This document shows positions 1-8,410 of a stretch of 64,000 nt of DNA, piece after piece. Position 1 is the first letter of the stretch. Each line of letters starts with the position of its first letter. Source of the DNA: Sphingomonas sp. MA1305 (lineage in GTDB: Bacteria; Pseudomonadota; Alphaproteobacteria; Sphingomonadales; Sphingomonadaceae); assembly GCF_016107325.1 (NCBI RefSeq), contig NZ_RCVT01000002.1, forward strand, positions 990,999 to 1,054,998. The letters are read 5' to 3'. The position numbers were made by a program, and so were the translations under genes. Under the pieces are notes generated by a model. It made no database searches and was not told where the DNA came from. It worked only from the letters and a program-made list of their open reading frames with translations.

Positions 1-240
1 GTCGACATCGTCGCGGCACAGCGCAAGATCAGCCGCCCGGAGGCGCAGGCGCAGGTGACCCGCGCCAAGGCGCAGTTCGTTCAGGCGAAGAACGAGGCGG
101 TGCAGACCGCCAAGTCGGCCGCCGATGCCGCCGCCGGCGCGGCTGCCAAGACCTCGTTCATCCTCGTGCTCGCGCTGCTGGTCGGCGCCGGTGCGGCAGC
201 CTTTGGCGCGACGACGGCAACCCGCCGCCGCCTGCGCTGA
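1..240 (+). CDS. C-terminal part of a small membrane-anchored protein (5' end outside window)
   Basis: The frame is open from the first base and has no start codon, so the gene begins upstream of the window; 79 residues are visible. The first 45 or so are rich in Ala, Gln, Lys and Arg and look helical. A single hydrophobic segment follows (starting TSFILVLALLVG) and the protein ends with a basic RRRLR tail. This resembles the C-terminus of short alphaproteobacterial proteins annotated PhnA-like, but that is inference from memory. No catalytic motif is visible. The entericidin gene lies 63 bases downstream on the same strand, so the two may share a transcript. Confidence 0.6.
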   Translation, partial: VDIVAAQRKISRPEAQAQVTRAKAQFVQAKNEAVQTAKSAADAAAGAAAKTSFILVLALLVGAGAAAFGATTATRRRLR

Positions 241-303
241 GTGTCCGCGGCGGGCCGGCGTATCGGGCCCGCCGCACCCCGTTTTCTTCAGAAGGAGAAG
301 ATC

Positions 304-447
304 ATGACCGCCAGGATCGTCATCGCTTCCGGCCTTGCCGCCATGCTCGCGCTGACCGCGTGCAACACCGTCAATGGCGCCGGCAAGGATCTGAAGTCCG
401 CCGGCAGCGCCGTGTCCGACGCGTCGGGTGAGAACAAGAAGAAGTAA
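304..447 (+). CDS. Entericidin A/B family lipoprotein
   Basis: A 47-residue lipoprotein precursor. It has a short hydrophobic signal peptide, a lipobox ending TAC, and then a family-typical segment (NTVNGAGKDLKSAGSAV). The ATG at 304 is preceded by an AAGGAG ribosome site at about 291-299; a longer in-frame reading from 241 would put the signal peptide mid-protein. Entericidins are tiny membrane lipoproteins; in Escherichia coli EcnA and EcnB form an antidote/toxin pair linked to stationary-phase lysis. Only one member is present here, so a toxin-antidote role cannot be claimed. A strong terminator follows at 500-539. Confidence 0.9.
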   Translation: MTARIVIASGLAAMLALTACNTVNGAGKDLKSAGSAVSDASGENKKK

Positions 448-499
448 TTTCGCCCCCGAAAGGCTGCGATGCCCCCAATCGCGCGGCCTCTCGAACCTG

Positions 500-539
500 C
501 GGCGGCACGACCCTTGCTCGGTCGGCCGCCGTTTTTTTT
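500..539 (+). terminator. Rho-independent terminator after the entericidin gene
   Basis: A 12-bp stem (CGGCGGC, one bulged A, then CGACC, pairing with GGTCGGCCGCCG) closes a 7-base loop and is followed by eight T residues at 532-539. It ends the short transcript of the partial gene and the entericidin gene. Confidence 0.9.
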
Positions 540-726
540 GGGCATGAGACCGGATGCCGCCCGACAGCGGGGTCGTTGGAATCAAACTGCTCCCGTCACG
601 CGGTGCGGCGCTAATGCTCGCAGCATCATGCCCCTTCCAGCCCGTGATCCCGATGCATCTCGCCGCGTGACCGCAGCTGGCATTACAACGCTTTCCGCCT
701 GCCGCTCGCCGCGCTAGGGCTGCCGC

Positions 727-1134
727 GTGCATGCCCTCCGCCGCCTGATCGCGCGTCGACGCGGATTGACCGCGCTGCTGTTCGCCGCGGCGCTGGCGTT
801 GCGGCTGCTGGTGCCGACGGGGTTCATGCCGGATGTCGCCGGCGGCACGCTGTCGCTGATCCTGTGTCCCGCCGCCGACCCCGTGCCGCAGCCTGTCGCG
901 ATGCCGGGGATGCACCATCACGACGCCCCGCACGAGCGGCATGGTGCGTCTCATGACGGACCCTGCGCCTTTGCGGGCCTGTCGCTGGCGCCGTTGCTGC
1001 CGGTCGATCCCGTCCTGCTCGCCGCGGCGATCGTGCTCGCCATGGCGCTGGCGCGGCTCCGCGCGGCGCAGGCGCCGCCGCGGCGCGCCTTCTACATCCA
1101 CCCGCCGTCGCGGGGACCACCCGCCATCGCCTGA
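727..1134 (+). CDS. DUF2946-like His-rich membrane-associated protein
   Basis: A 135-residue protein read from a GTG at 727; an in-frame TAG lies at 715, so the start cannot be further upstream. It has an N-terminal hydrophobic segment after a basic RRLIARRR stretch, a central His/Met-rich patch (MPGMHHHDAPHERHGASH) and a second hydrophobic segment near residues 85-110. The arrangement matches the DUF2946 family, which often sits beside copper or other metal TonB receptors. The next two genes are a TonB-dependent receptor and a PepSY membrane protein. A metal-handling role, probably copper or iron, is inferred from the His patch and neighbours. Confidence 0.7.
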   Translation: MHALRRLIARRRGLTALLFAAALALRLLVPTGFMPDVAGGTLSLILCPAADPVPQPVAMPGMHHHDAPHERHGASHDGPCAFAGLSLAPLLPVDPVLLAAAIVLAMALARLRAAQAPPRRAFYIHPPSRGPPAIA

Positions 1135-1220
1135 GCCCGCGGCCTTGATGCCGCCGGACCTGCCGCACCGTGTGCCCGTTCGGGCGTGCGGTCCGTTCCC
1201 GTTCGTCTTCAGGAAATGCC

Positions 1221-3581
1221 ATGCCTTCTTATGCTCTGCTGCTCGCCGCCACGGCGCTGGCGGCGGGACCGGCCGCGGCGCAGGTCGATGCGACCGCCGC
1301 CCGCCGCGCCGAACTGCTCCGCCAACGCGCCGCGATCGATGCCGAGATCGCCCGGCTCAACGCCGCGACCGAACCGTCCGCCACCGACGGCCCCGCGCCG
1401 GCGCGCGTCGAGGCGCCAGGCGACATCGTCGTCACCGGCCACGCGCTGTCGCTGACCACGCAGGTCGCCGGCCAGACCGTCACCACGATCGACGCCGCCG
1501 CCTTCCGCAACACCCCGGCGACGACCATCGCCGACATCGTCAAACTGTCGCCCGGCGTCGTCGTGCTGCAGGGCAACGGCCCGCGCGACGTCGGCGTCTC
1601 GGTGCGCGGCTCCAACGCGCGCAACAGCTTCGGCGCGCGCAACCTGCAGGTGTTCGAGGACGATTTCCCGGTTACCCAGCCGGACGGCCTGGCCCGGTTC
1701 GACCTGACCGACCCGCATGCTTATGGCGCGGTCGACGTGGTGCGCGGCCCATCCTCGGCCCGCTACGGCAATTATGCGTTGGGCGGTGCGATCAACTTCC
1801 GCACCCGCCGCGGCGCCGACATCCAGGGAGCGGAGATCGGCACCGACGTCGGTGGTGACGGATACGCCAACCTCTATGCGACGATCGGCCGTGCCGGCGA
1901 GCGCTACGACTATGGCCTGTTTGCCAGCCTGGTCGGGGCCGACGGCGCGACCGGCCACACCGGCTATCGCACCGGTACGCTGAACGCGCTCGCCACGGTC
2001 GCACTGACCGACCGCGACCGCCTCACCGGCAAGATCATCTACAATGAAGGCGACTTCCGGCTGTCGACGCGGCTGTCGTACAACCAGTATCTCGCCAATC
2101 CCTATCAGCAGGGTTGCACCCGCGCCGCCACCGCCGCACCGGGTTGCGGCACGATCGCGGTGCTGGTCAACGGCGTCAACGGCACGCGCATCGCCCAGAC
2201 CGCGGCGGAGGGCGACCTTGCCCGCAACGACCGTCGCACCATCCTGGGCGCGCGCTGGGAGCATGATCTCGACGGCGACACGACGTGGCGGACCCAGGCG
2301 ACCTTCGACAGCCGCGTCGTCAACCAGCCGACCAGCGCGACGCCGTTCCGCGGCACGCTCAACAGCTATAATCTGTCGACCGACCTGACCGACCGGCACG
2401 ATCTGTTCGGGCGAGCGGCGACCGGTTTCGTCGGGCTGTTCTACAACTATCTCGACAACCAGAGCTACAGCTTCAACAAGACGCCGGCGGGGCGCGACGG
2501 CATCGGCGCGCCGACCCAATTGGTGTTCGGCGACGTCCGCAACCTCGGCGCGCGGGCGCGCGAGGAGCTCGCGCTGGCGCCGGGACTGGAACTGATCGCC
2601 GGGATCGGCGGGGAATGGTCGCAACTGCGGATGCGCCAGACCGCTTATGCCTATCCGGTCGGCGCGACCCCGGTACTGACCGTGATCCCCGCCGACCGCC
2701 GCTTCTGGAACGTCGCGCCGGAAGCATCGCTGCGCTGGCAGGTCGATCCGGCGCTGCGGCTGCACGCACGGCTCGGCACCGGCTATGGAATTCCGCAGGG
2801 CGGGCAGCTGTTCGTCACGCCCGCCGGCACGCCCGGCAACAACATCGCCCTCAGGGCGCAGCGCAACACCGGCGTCGACGTCGGCGCGGAGCTCACGCTC
2901 GGCACCGCGCTGAAGGCGGAGGTGACGGGCTATTACGAATGGTTCCGCAACGAGCTGGTCAGCCAGTCGGCCGGCGTCAATCTGCTCGCCTATACCCCGA
3001 ACGTGCCGCGTTCGGTGCATCGCGGTGTCGAACTCGGCCTCGACTGGCATCCGTTGCTCGGGCTGCTGCCCGGCGCGCGGTTGCAGGCGAGCTACAGCTA
3101 CAACGACCAATATTACACCGACTTCGCGGAGCGCCTGACCGCCGGCGCCACCTCGACGGTGTTCGACCGCGCCGGCAAGGCGATCCCCGGCGTCATCCCG
3201 CAGTTCGTCAACGGCCGCGTCGGCTACGACCAACCGGGCGGCGCGCTCGCCGGCCTCGGCGGCTTTGCCGAGGTGACGTGGCGCGACGCCTATCCGATCG
3301 ACAACGGCAATCTGCTGACGATCCCCGGCTACACGCTGACCAACCTCAACCTCCATTACGACCCGCCGAAGGGCGACGATTGGTGGCGGCGGCTCAGCCT
3401 CTATGTCAGCGTGCAGAATCTGTTCGACCGCACCTATGTCGGCTCGGCCTCGGTGATCGCCAACGCGATCGACCCGGCGACCGGCCAGCAGACGTCGGTG
3501 ACGGCGCTGCGCGCGGTGACGGGATCGCTCTATGCCGGCCAGCCGCGCACCGTCTATGCCGGCGTCAAGACGAGGTTCTGA
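1221..3581 (+). CDS. TonB-dependent outer membrane receptor (metal or siderophore type)
   Basis: A 786-residue receptor. The ATG at 1221 follows an AGGA site and starts directly with a signal peptide (MPSYALLLAATALAAGPAAA), so it is preferred to the longer frame from 1170. A short charged helix precedes the plug domain, which begins at DIVVTG (a TonB-box-like region). The plug carries VVRGPSSARYGNYALGGAINFR, typical of the end of the plug, and a long beta-barrel follows. The last residue is Phe (GVKTRF), as expected for an outer membrane barrel. The flanking DUF2946 and PepSY proteins suggest a metal ion or metal chelate as substrate; the exact ligand cannot be read from sequence. Confidence 0.9.
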   Translation: MPSYALLLAATALAAGPAAAQVDATAARRAELLRQRAAIDAEIARLNAATEPSATDGPAPARVEAPGDIVVTGHALSLTTQVAGQTVTTIDAAAFRNTPATTIADIVKLSPGVVVLQGNGPRDVGVSVRGSNARNSFGARNLQVFEDDFPVTQPDGLARFDLTDPHAYGAVDVVRGPSSARYGNYALGGAINFRTRRGADIQGAEIGTDVGGDGYANLYATIGRAGERYDYGLFASLVGADGATGHTGYRTGTLNALATVALTDRDRLTGKIIYNEGDFRLSTRLSYNQYLANPYQQGCTRAATAAPGCGTIAVLVNGVNGTRIAQTAAEGDLARNDRRTILGARWEHDLDGDTTWRTQATFDSRVVNQPTSATPFRGTLNSYNLSTDLTDRHDLFGRAATGFVGLFYNYLDNQSYSFNKTPAGRDGIGAPTQLVFGDVRNLGARAREELALAPGLELIAGIGGEWSQLRMRQTAYAYPVGATPVLTVIPADRRFWNVAPEASLRWQVDPALRLHARLGTGYGIPQGGQLFVTPAGTPGNNIALRAQRNTGVDVGAELTLGTALKAEVTGYYEWFRNELVSQSAGVNLLAYTPNVPRSVHRGVELGLDWHPLLGLLPGARLQASYSYNDQYYTDFAERLTAGATSTVFDRAGKAIPGVIPQFVNGRVGYDQPGGALAGLGGFAEVTWRDAYPIDNGNLLTIPGYTLTNLNLHYDPPKGDDWWRRLSLYVSVQNLFDRTYVGSASVIANAIDPATGQQTSVTALRAVTGSLYAGQPRTVYAGVKTRF

Positions 3582-3585
3582 GGCG

Positions 3586-4926
3586 ATGACCGCTGCTTCC
3601 ACCCGCCGCTGGCCGGGCTATGCCACCGTCTGGCGCTGGCATTTCTATGCCGGCCTGTTCTGTCTGCCGTTCGTGCTGTGGCTGTCGCTGACCGGCGCGG
3701 CCTATCTGTTCCGGCCGCAGGTCGAGGCGCTGATCGACCGACCCTATGCGCATGTCGCCGGCCCGGGGCCGCGCGCCTCGGCGGCGGCACAGGTCGATGC
3801 CGCACTCGCCGCGGTGCCGGGATCGGTGCTGCACCGCTACCAATTGCCCGACACGCCGGCGCAGGCGGTGCAGGTGATCGTTGGCGTTCACGGTCGCGAG
3901 ACGCGCGTCTACGTCCACCCGCAGACGCTCGCCGTGCTGAAGACGGTCGGCGAGCAGGACCGGCTGATGCGGATCGTCTTCCGGCTGCACGGTGAATTGC
4001 TCGCCGGCAATGTCGGGTCGTACGTCGTCGAGCTCGCCGCCTCCTGGACGATCGTGATGATCCTGACCGGGCTGTTCCTGTGGTGGCCGCGCGGCGGCGG
4101 CATCGCCGGCGTCGTCTATCCGCGGCTGGGCGCCGGCGGGCGACGCTTCTGGCGCGACCTGCACGGGGTCACCGGCTTCTGGGTGTCGGCGATGGCGCTG
4201 CTGCTGCTGCTGAGCGGCCTGCCCTGGGCGAAGAGCTGGGGCAGCTACCTGAAGGCCGTGCGCACCGTGGCGGAGGGCAGTGCGGTGCGGCAGGACTGGA
4301 CGATCGGCGCCGCCGCCGGTCCCGGCACGCGGGCGATGGAGGGCGCCCATGCCGAACACGGCGGCATGGCGATGGAGCATCCGCGCATCTCCTACGCCCC
4401 GCTCGACCGCCTGATCGCCAGCGTCGCGCCGCTGCGGCTGGCGGGGCCGGTGCTGATCGCGCCGCCGGCCGGGCCGGGCCAGCCGTGGACCGCCAAGTCC
4501 GACGCCGCCGACCGGCCACTGCGCACCGACCTGGAACTCGATGCCGACGGGCACATCCTGTCGCGCAAGGATTTCGCGACGCGGCGGCTGGTCGACCGCC
4601 TGGTCGGCTATGGCGTCGCGTTGCACGAAGGCGCGCTCTACGGTTGGCTCAATCAGCTGGTCAATCTGCTCACCGCGCTCGGACTGATGCTGCTGACCGT
4701 CAGCGGCGTCGTGCTGTGGTGGCGGCGGCGGCCGGAGGGGGTGCTCGGCGCGCCGCACCGGCGGCCGCGCCCGGCGCTGGCCTGGGGGCTGGTCGCGGTG
4801 ATCGTCGCGCTCGGTGTGCTGCTGCCCCTGTTCGGGGCGACGCTGATCGCCGTGCTGCTCGCCGAGCGGCTGGCGCTGGCCCGGCTGCCCGGGACGAGAC
4901 GGTGGCTGGGACTCGCGACCTCATAA
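3586..4926 (+). CDS. PepSY-associated transmembrane protein
   Basis: A 446-residue inner membrane protein starting 4 bases after the receptor stop, so the two genes are probably co-transcribed. It has an N-terminal membrane segment (YAGLFCLPFVLWLSLTGAAY), a periplasmic domain, two or three central membrane segments (near residues 145-165 and 195-215) and a C-terminal pair. The pattern fits the PepSY-associated TM family, found beside siderophore and metal receptors and thought to assist reduction or release of the metal in the periplasm. A His/Met cluster (MEGAHAEHGGMAMEH) lies in the periplasmic loop, which supports a metal role. The specific metal is not shown. Confidence 0.85.
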   Translation: MTAASTRRWPGYATVWRWHFYAGLFCLPFVLWLSLTGAAYLFRPQVEALIDRPYAHVAGPGPRASAAAQVDAALAAVPGSVLHRYQLPDTPAQAVQVIVGVHGRETRVYVHPQTLAVLKTVGEQDRLMRIVFRLHGELLAGNVGSYVVELAASWTIVMILTGLFLWWPRGGGIAGVVYPRLGAGGRRFWRDLHGVTGFWVSAMALLLLLSGLPWAKSWGSYLKAVRTVAEGSAVRQDWTIGAAAGPGTRAMEGAHAEHGGMAMEHPRISYAPLDRLIASVAPLRLAGPVLIAPPAGPGQPWTAKSDAADRPLRTDLELDADGHILSRKDFATRRLVDRLVGYGVALHEGALYGWLNQLVNLLTALGLMLLTVSGVVLWWRRRPEGVLGAPHRRPRPALAWGLVAVIVALGVLLPLFGATLIAVLLAERLALARLPGTRRWLGLATS

Positions 4927-5024
4927 GCCCCTCCCCTTCAGGGAAGGGGTTGGGGTGGGGGCCGCCGCCCAAAACTATCCGGCGTCCCCCATCCCCTGCC
5001 CCTCCCCTGAAGGGGAGGGGAGAT
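4927..5024. repeat. Two GC-rich hairpin repeats between convergent genes
   Basis: Two copies of a CCCCTCCCC-type inverted repeat lie between the plus-strand PepSY gene and the minus-strand trehalase gene. The first has CCCCTTC/GAAGGGG arms at 4933-4949. The second has CCCCTCCCC/GGGGAGGGG arms around a TGAA loop at 4999-5020, identical in core to the hairpin at 34414-34435. The second copy lies inside the last codons of the trehalase gene. They probably act as bidirectional terminators and belong to a dispersed repeat family. Confidence 0.8.
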
Positions 5025-6576
5025 CAGCGAGCAACCCCGGCCAGCGTGCGTCGATCGCGCTCGCGACGCCGTTGGTCCAGCCGAACCCGTCCTGCGTCGG
5101 ATATTCGCCGCCGCCGCCCGACTTGCGCTCGGCGACGTCGTATTTCTCCAGCATCTTGCCCGTCTCGGCATAGGTCCGTGCGACCGTCGCCATCCAGCGG
5201 CGCGCAATCTGCTTGGCGAGCGGCTCCTCGCCGTTCCGCGCGAGGCCGTCGATCGCGATCCATTGCAGCGGCGCCCAGCCGTTGGGCTCGTCCCATTGCT
5301 GACCGGTGCGCCGCGTCGTGGTGCGCAAGCCGCCTTCGCCGAGCAATTGCGCCCGGACCACCGCCGCCGTCGCCTTGGCCTGCGCCGGCGTCGCCGCGCC
5401 GACGAACAGCGGGTAGAGGATCGCCGCGGTCACCGCCGGCGTCGGCCGCCTGGTCGCCATGTCCCAATCGGCGAAGCGGCCTTCCCGCGGCGTCCATAGA
5501 AAGCGCTGGATCGCGGCGCGGCGCTTGGTCGCCATGCCCGTGAATGCGGCCGCGCATGCCTGATCGCCGGCAGCGTGGCAGCGGGTCGCGATCCGCTCCT
5601 CCATCGCGAGCATCAGGCTGTTGAGGTCGACCGGCACGATCTGCGTGGTGCGGATCGTCGCCAGCGTCCTGCCGTCGGCAAGCCAGCGGCTGGAAAAGTC
5701 CCAGCCGCTTTCCGCCGCGGCGCGCAGGTCGCGGCGCACCGTCGCCGGGTCGCGTCCCGCCCGCGCCGCCTCGGCCGCGGTGGCGACGTCCTCCGCATAG
5801 GATTCGTCGCGGGGCGTGTCGCGATCGTCCCAATAGCGATTGAGCCGGCTGCCATCGGGCATCGTCACGACCCGGCCGCCCCGCATCCAATAGTCATGCT
5901 CGCGGCGCAGCGCCGCCAGCCGGCGCGCCGCCAGCGCCGGATCGATGGTCTTCGACAGATCGAGCATCAGCGCATAGAAGGGCGGCTGCGACCGGCTGAG
6001 ATAATAGCTGCGCATCCCGTTCGGGATATGGCCGTAGCGTTCGATCGTCGCGGTGAAATCGGCCAGCATCGATTCGACCAGCGGCTGCTGCCCGTCGGCG
6101 GCGAGGCCGAGCATCGTGAAATAGCTGTCCCAATAATACATCTCGCGGAATCGACCGCCCGGCACGACATAGGGTTCGGGCAGCGGCAGCGCCGAACTGC
6201 CTGGTGCGGGCGGAACCGGCTGGCGGACCAGCATCGGCCACAGGCTGCGGACATGCGCCCGCAGGTCCTTAGGCTCATGGTCGTTGACCCCCGGCACGGT
6301 GAAATTGGCGAGCACGAACGCCTTCAGGTCGCCGATCCGCGCACGGTCGAAATCGGCCATGATCGCGGCGGGATCGCGCTTCGGCACCGCATCGACGAAG
6401 GTCTTGCCGTCGGGGAAGATCTTCTGTGTCTGCACCGCGACGAACAGCGGCCCGAACAGGTCGGCGGGGGAGGGGGGCTGGTGCTGCGGTGCGACCGGCG
6501 CGGTGTGCTGCGCCATCGTCGCGACCGGCATCGTGGCGACGCCGGCAGCGAGCATAAGGGTCGATAGCCGTGTCAT
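4975..6576 (-). CDS. treA: Periplasmic trehalase (GH37)
   Basis: A 533-residue enzyme that hydrolyses trehalose to two glucose molecules in the periplasm. Both GH37 signatures are present: PGGRFREMYYWDSYF and QQWDEPNGWAPLQW. The start at 6576 gives a signal peptide (MTRLSTLMLAAGVATMPVA) behind a GGGAGAGG ribosome site; the frame extends to 6690 but that part is an inverted repeat. The last 15 or so residues (LPSPSGEGQGMGDAG) are encoded by the dispersed GC-rich hairpin repeat, so the natural C-terminus was probably changed by it. The gene is divergent from the shikimate dehydrogenase-like gene. Confidence 0.95.
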   Translation of the reverse strand: MTRLSTLMLAAGVATMPVATMAQHTAPVAPQHQPPSPADLFGPLFVAVQTQKIFPDGKTFVDAVPKRDPAAIMADFDRARIGDLKAFVLANFTVPGVNDHEPKDLRAHVRSLWPMLVRQPVPPAPGSSALPLPEPYVVPGGRFREMYYWDSYFTMLGLAADGQQPLVESMLADFTATIERYGHIPNGMRSYYLSRSQPPFYALMLDLSKTIDPALAARRLAALRREHDYWMRGGRVVTMPDGSRLNRYWDDRDTPRDESYAEDVATAAEAARAGRDPATVRRDLRAAAESGWDFSSRWLADGRTLATIRTTQIVPVDLNSLMLAMEERIATRCHAAGDQACAAAFTGMATKRRAAIQRFLWTPREGRFADWDMATRRPTPAVTAAILYPLFVGAATPAQAKATAAVVRAQLLGEGGLRTTTRRTGQQWDEPNGWAPLQWIAIDGLARNGEEPLAKQIARRWMATVARTYAETGKMLEKYDVAERKSGGGGEYPTQDGFGWTNGVASAIDARWPGLLADLPSPSGEGQGMGDAG

Positions 6577-6598
6577 GAACCTCTCCCGGATAGTCCCC

Positions 6599-6693
6599 GT
6601 CATGCCGGACTTGTTCCGGCATCCACCGTGCCGCACATACGCGCACCGCCCCTCTTTGCGGAACCGTGGATGCCGGAACAAGCCCGGCATGAC
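6599..6693. repeat. Long inverted repeat between divergent genes
   Basis: Two 28-base arms at 6599-6626 and 6666-6693 are inverted copies of each other with 27 of 28 positions matching, separated by 39 bases. The motif (GTCATGCCGGACTTGTTCC...) resembles the short intergenic palindromic repeats of many alphaproteobacteria. It fills the space between treA and the next gene, so the promoters of both must overlap it or lie within it. No inserted gene is carried. Confidence 0.85.
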
Positions 6694-6705
6694 GAAAGGA
6701 CTATC

Positions 6706-7533
6706 ATGTCGAACGCCAAGCCTCCGATCGGGCGCGACACCCGGCTATGCATGTCGCTCGCCGCGCGGCCGGGCAATTTCGGCTCGCGTTTCCACAACCG
6801 GCTCTACGAGCTGACCGGCCTCGACTATGTCTACAAGGCGTTCACCACCAAGGATCTGCCCGCGGCGATCGGCGGCATCCGCGCGCTCGACATTCGCGGC
6901 TGCGCCATCTCGATGCCGTTCAAGGAAGAGGTGATCGCGCTGCTCGACGGCGTCGCGCCGTCCGCCGCGGCGATCGATAGCGTCAACACGATCGTCAACG
7001 ACGACGGCGTGCTGACCGGTCACAACACCGACTATAGCGCCGTACGCGATCTGCTCGACGATGCGGCGATCGATCCGGCCACGCCGTTCCTGCTGCGCGG
7101 TTCGGGCGGCATGGCCAAGGCGGTGGCGGCGGCACTGCGCGATCGCGGTCACCGCACGGGCACGATCGTCGCGCGCAACGCGGGCAAGGGCCGGGCGCTC
7201 GCCGATTTGTACGGCTTCGATTGGGCGGCGGCGGTCGGCGGGGCGACCGCGTCGCTGCTGATCAACGTCACCCCGATCGGCATGGCCGGCGGCGAGGCCG
7301 ACGCGCTGGCCTTCGACCCGGCGACGATCGCCGCGGCGACGGTCGCCTTCGACGTCGTCGCGCTGCCCGCCGAAACGCCGTTCCTGCGCGCCGCGGCGGA
7401 CGCGGGCAAGCGGCGGATCACCGGCGCCGCGGTGGCGACGCTGCAGGCGCTGGAGCAATTCGTCCTCTACACCGGCGTCCGGCCGACCGACGCCGAGGTC
7501 GCCGAGGCGGAAGCATTCGCGCGCGCGGGCTAG
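6706..7533 (+). CDS. Shikimate dehydrogenase-like protein (SDH-L type)
   Basis: A 275-residue NAD(P)-dependent Rossmann enzyme of the AroE superfamily. The ATG at 6706 follows AAAGGA. The N-terminal domain has RLCMSLAARPGNFGSRFHN instead of the usual GxPxxHSxSPxxHN, with ISMPFKEE and the shikimate-site run SVNTIVNDDGVLTGHNTD. The nucleotide-binding loop reads LLRGSGGMAKAVAAAL, with Arg-Gly where GAGG is usual. This fits the SDH-like branch typified by Haemophilus influenzae HI0607, whose activity on shikimate is weak and whose physiological role is unsettled. It is therefore unlikely to be the main aroE. It stands alone between treA and a TonB-like gene. Confidence 0.85.
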   Translation: MSNAKPPIGRDTRLCMSLAARPGNFGSRFHNRLYELTGLDYVYKAFTTKDLPAAIGGIRALDIRGCAISMPFKEEVIALLDGVAPSAAAIDSVNTIVNDDGVLTGHNTDYSAVRDLLDDAAIDPATPFLLRGSGGMAKAVAAALRDRGHRTGTIVARNAGKGRALADLYGFDWAAAVGGATASLLINVTPIGMAGGEADALAFDPATIAAATVAFDVVALPAETPFLRAAADAGKRRITGAAVATLQALEQFVLYTGVRPTDAEVAEAEAFARAG

Positions 7534-7612
7534 ACACATGGCGGACACATGCGACGAACGGCCGAAGCGGGCGATTGCCCGCCGGCCGCGCACGCGATAG
7601 GCCAACCGCCGC

Positions 7613-8395
7613 ATGTACGCGGCGTCCTATCGATCAGCTCCGGACCGCCGCCGCAGGGCGATCAGCCTCGCGCTGACCATTGCCGCGCATATCCTGATCG
7701 CGCTGCTGCTCCTGCTGCTGCCCAATTCGCCGCTGACCAGGATGGGCCCGTCCAGCGCGCTCACCACCTTCGACGTCTCCTCGTCGGGCAGCGCCTCGCC
7801 CAGCAAGGCGCAGACCAAGAAACAGGCCGCCGCCGCGCCCAAGGGTGGCGCGCCGGAGGTGCGGCCGCGACCGACCCCGCCGCAGGATCAGCCGGTCCCG
7901 CCGCCGCCACCCGAAGTCGTCCAGAACAACATGCTGGTCATGGACCGCGCGTCCTTCGCCGCCACCGACGTCGGCAAGATCAAGGGCAAGAAGAGCGCGC
8001 GCGAACTCGCCGCGGCGGGCGATGCGAACGGCGACAGCGGCGATGCCGGCAGCGGCAACGACACGCCGGGGGCGGGCACCGGCCCGGGCGGCCAGCGGCT
8101 CTATGCCGCCGACTGGTACGTGCGTCCGCCGCGCAACGCGCTTTCGCCCTACATGCCGCCGCACGACGTGCCGGAAGGATCCTGGGGCGAGATCGCGTGC
8201 CGTACGGCGCCCAATTTCCGCGTCGAGGATTGCGTCCAGATCGGCGATTCGCGCCCCGGCCTGGGCGTCGCCCGCGCGATGCGGCAGGCGGCGTGGCAGT
8301 TCAAGGTGATGCCGCCCCGCATCAACGGCAAGTTCCAGATCGGCACCTGGGTGCGCATCCATTACGACATCGTCGACAAGGACGACGGCGGCTGA
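7613..8395 (+). CDS. TonB-like protein with N-terminal membrane anchor
   Basis: A 260-residue protein. A basic N-terminus is followed by a membrane segment (ISLALTIAAHILIALLLLLL), a Pro/Lys-rich spacer (RPRPTPPQDQPVPPPPP near residue 85) and a C-terminal globular domain of about 100 residues ending GTWVRIHYDIVDKDDGG. The layout is that of TonB or a TonB-family energy transducer, which spans the periplasm to power outer membrane receptors. The C-terminal motif is divergent and no exbB/exbD genes are adjacent, so a dedicated role is unproven. It is common in sphingomonads as an uncharacterised protein. Confidence 0.6.
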   Translation: MYAASYRSAPDRRRRAISLALTIAAHILIALLLLLLPNSPLTRMGPSSALTTFDVSSSGSASPSKAQTKKQAAAAPKGGAPEVRPRPTPPQDQPVPPPPPEVVQNNMLVMDRASFAATDVGKIKGKKSARELAAAGDANGDSGDAGSGNDTPGAGTGPGGQRLYAADWYVRPPRNALSPYMPPHDVPEGSWGEIACRTAPNFRVEDCVQIGDSRPGLGVARAMRQAAWQFKVMPPRINGKFQIGTWVRIHYDIVDKDDGG

Positions 8396-8410
8396 CCCGC
8401 TGGTTTCGCC

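Noticed and set aside
1209..3602. A 797-codon open frame on the minus strand opposite the TonB receptor
   Set aside because: It is a shadow of a high-GC gene: Arg/Ala/Asp-rich translation without domains, while the plus strand has a full receptor.
6706..7533. Calling this gene aroE, the main shikimate dehydrogenase
   Set aside because: The N-terminal shikimate motif and the nucleotide loop differ from AroE and fit the SDH-like branch, whose role is different.
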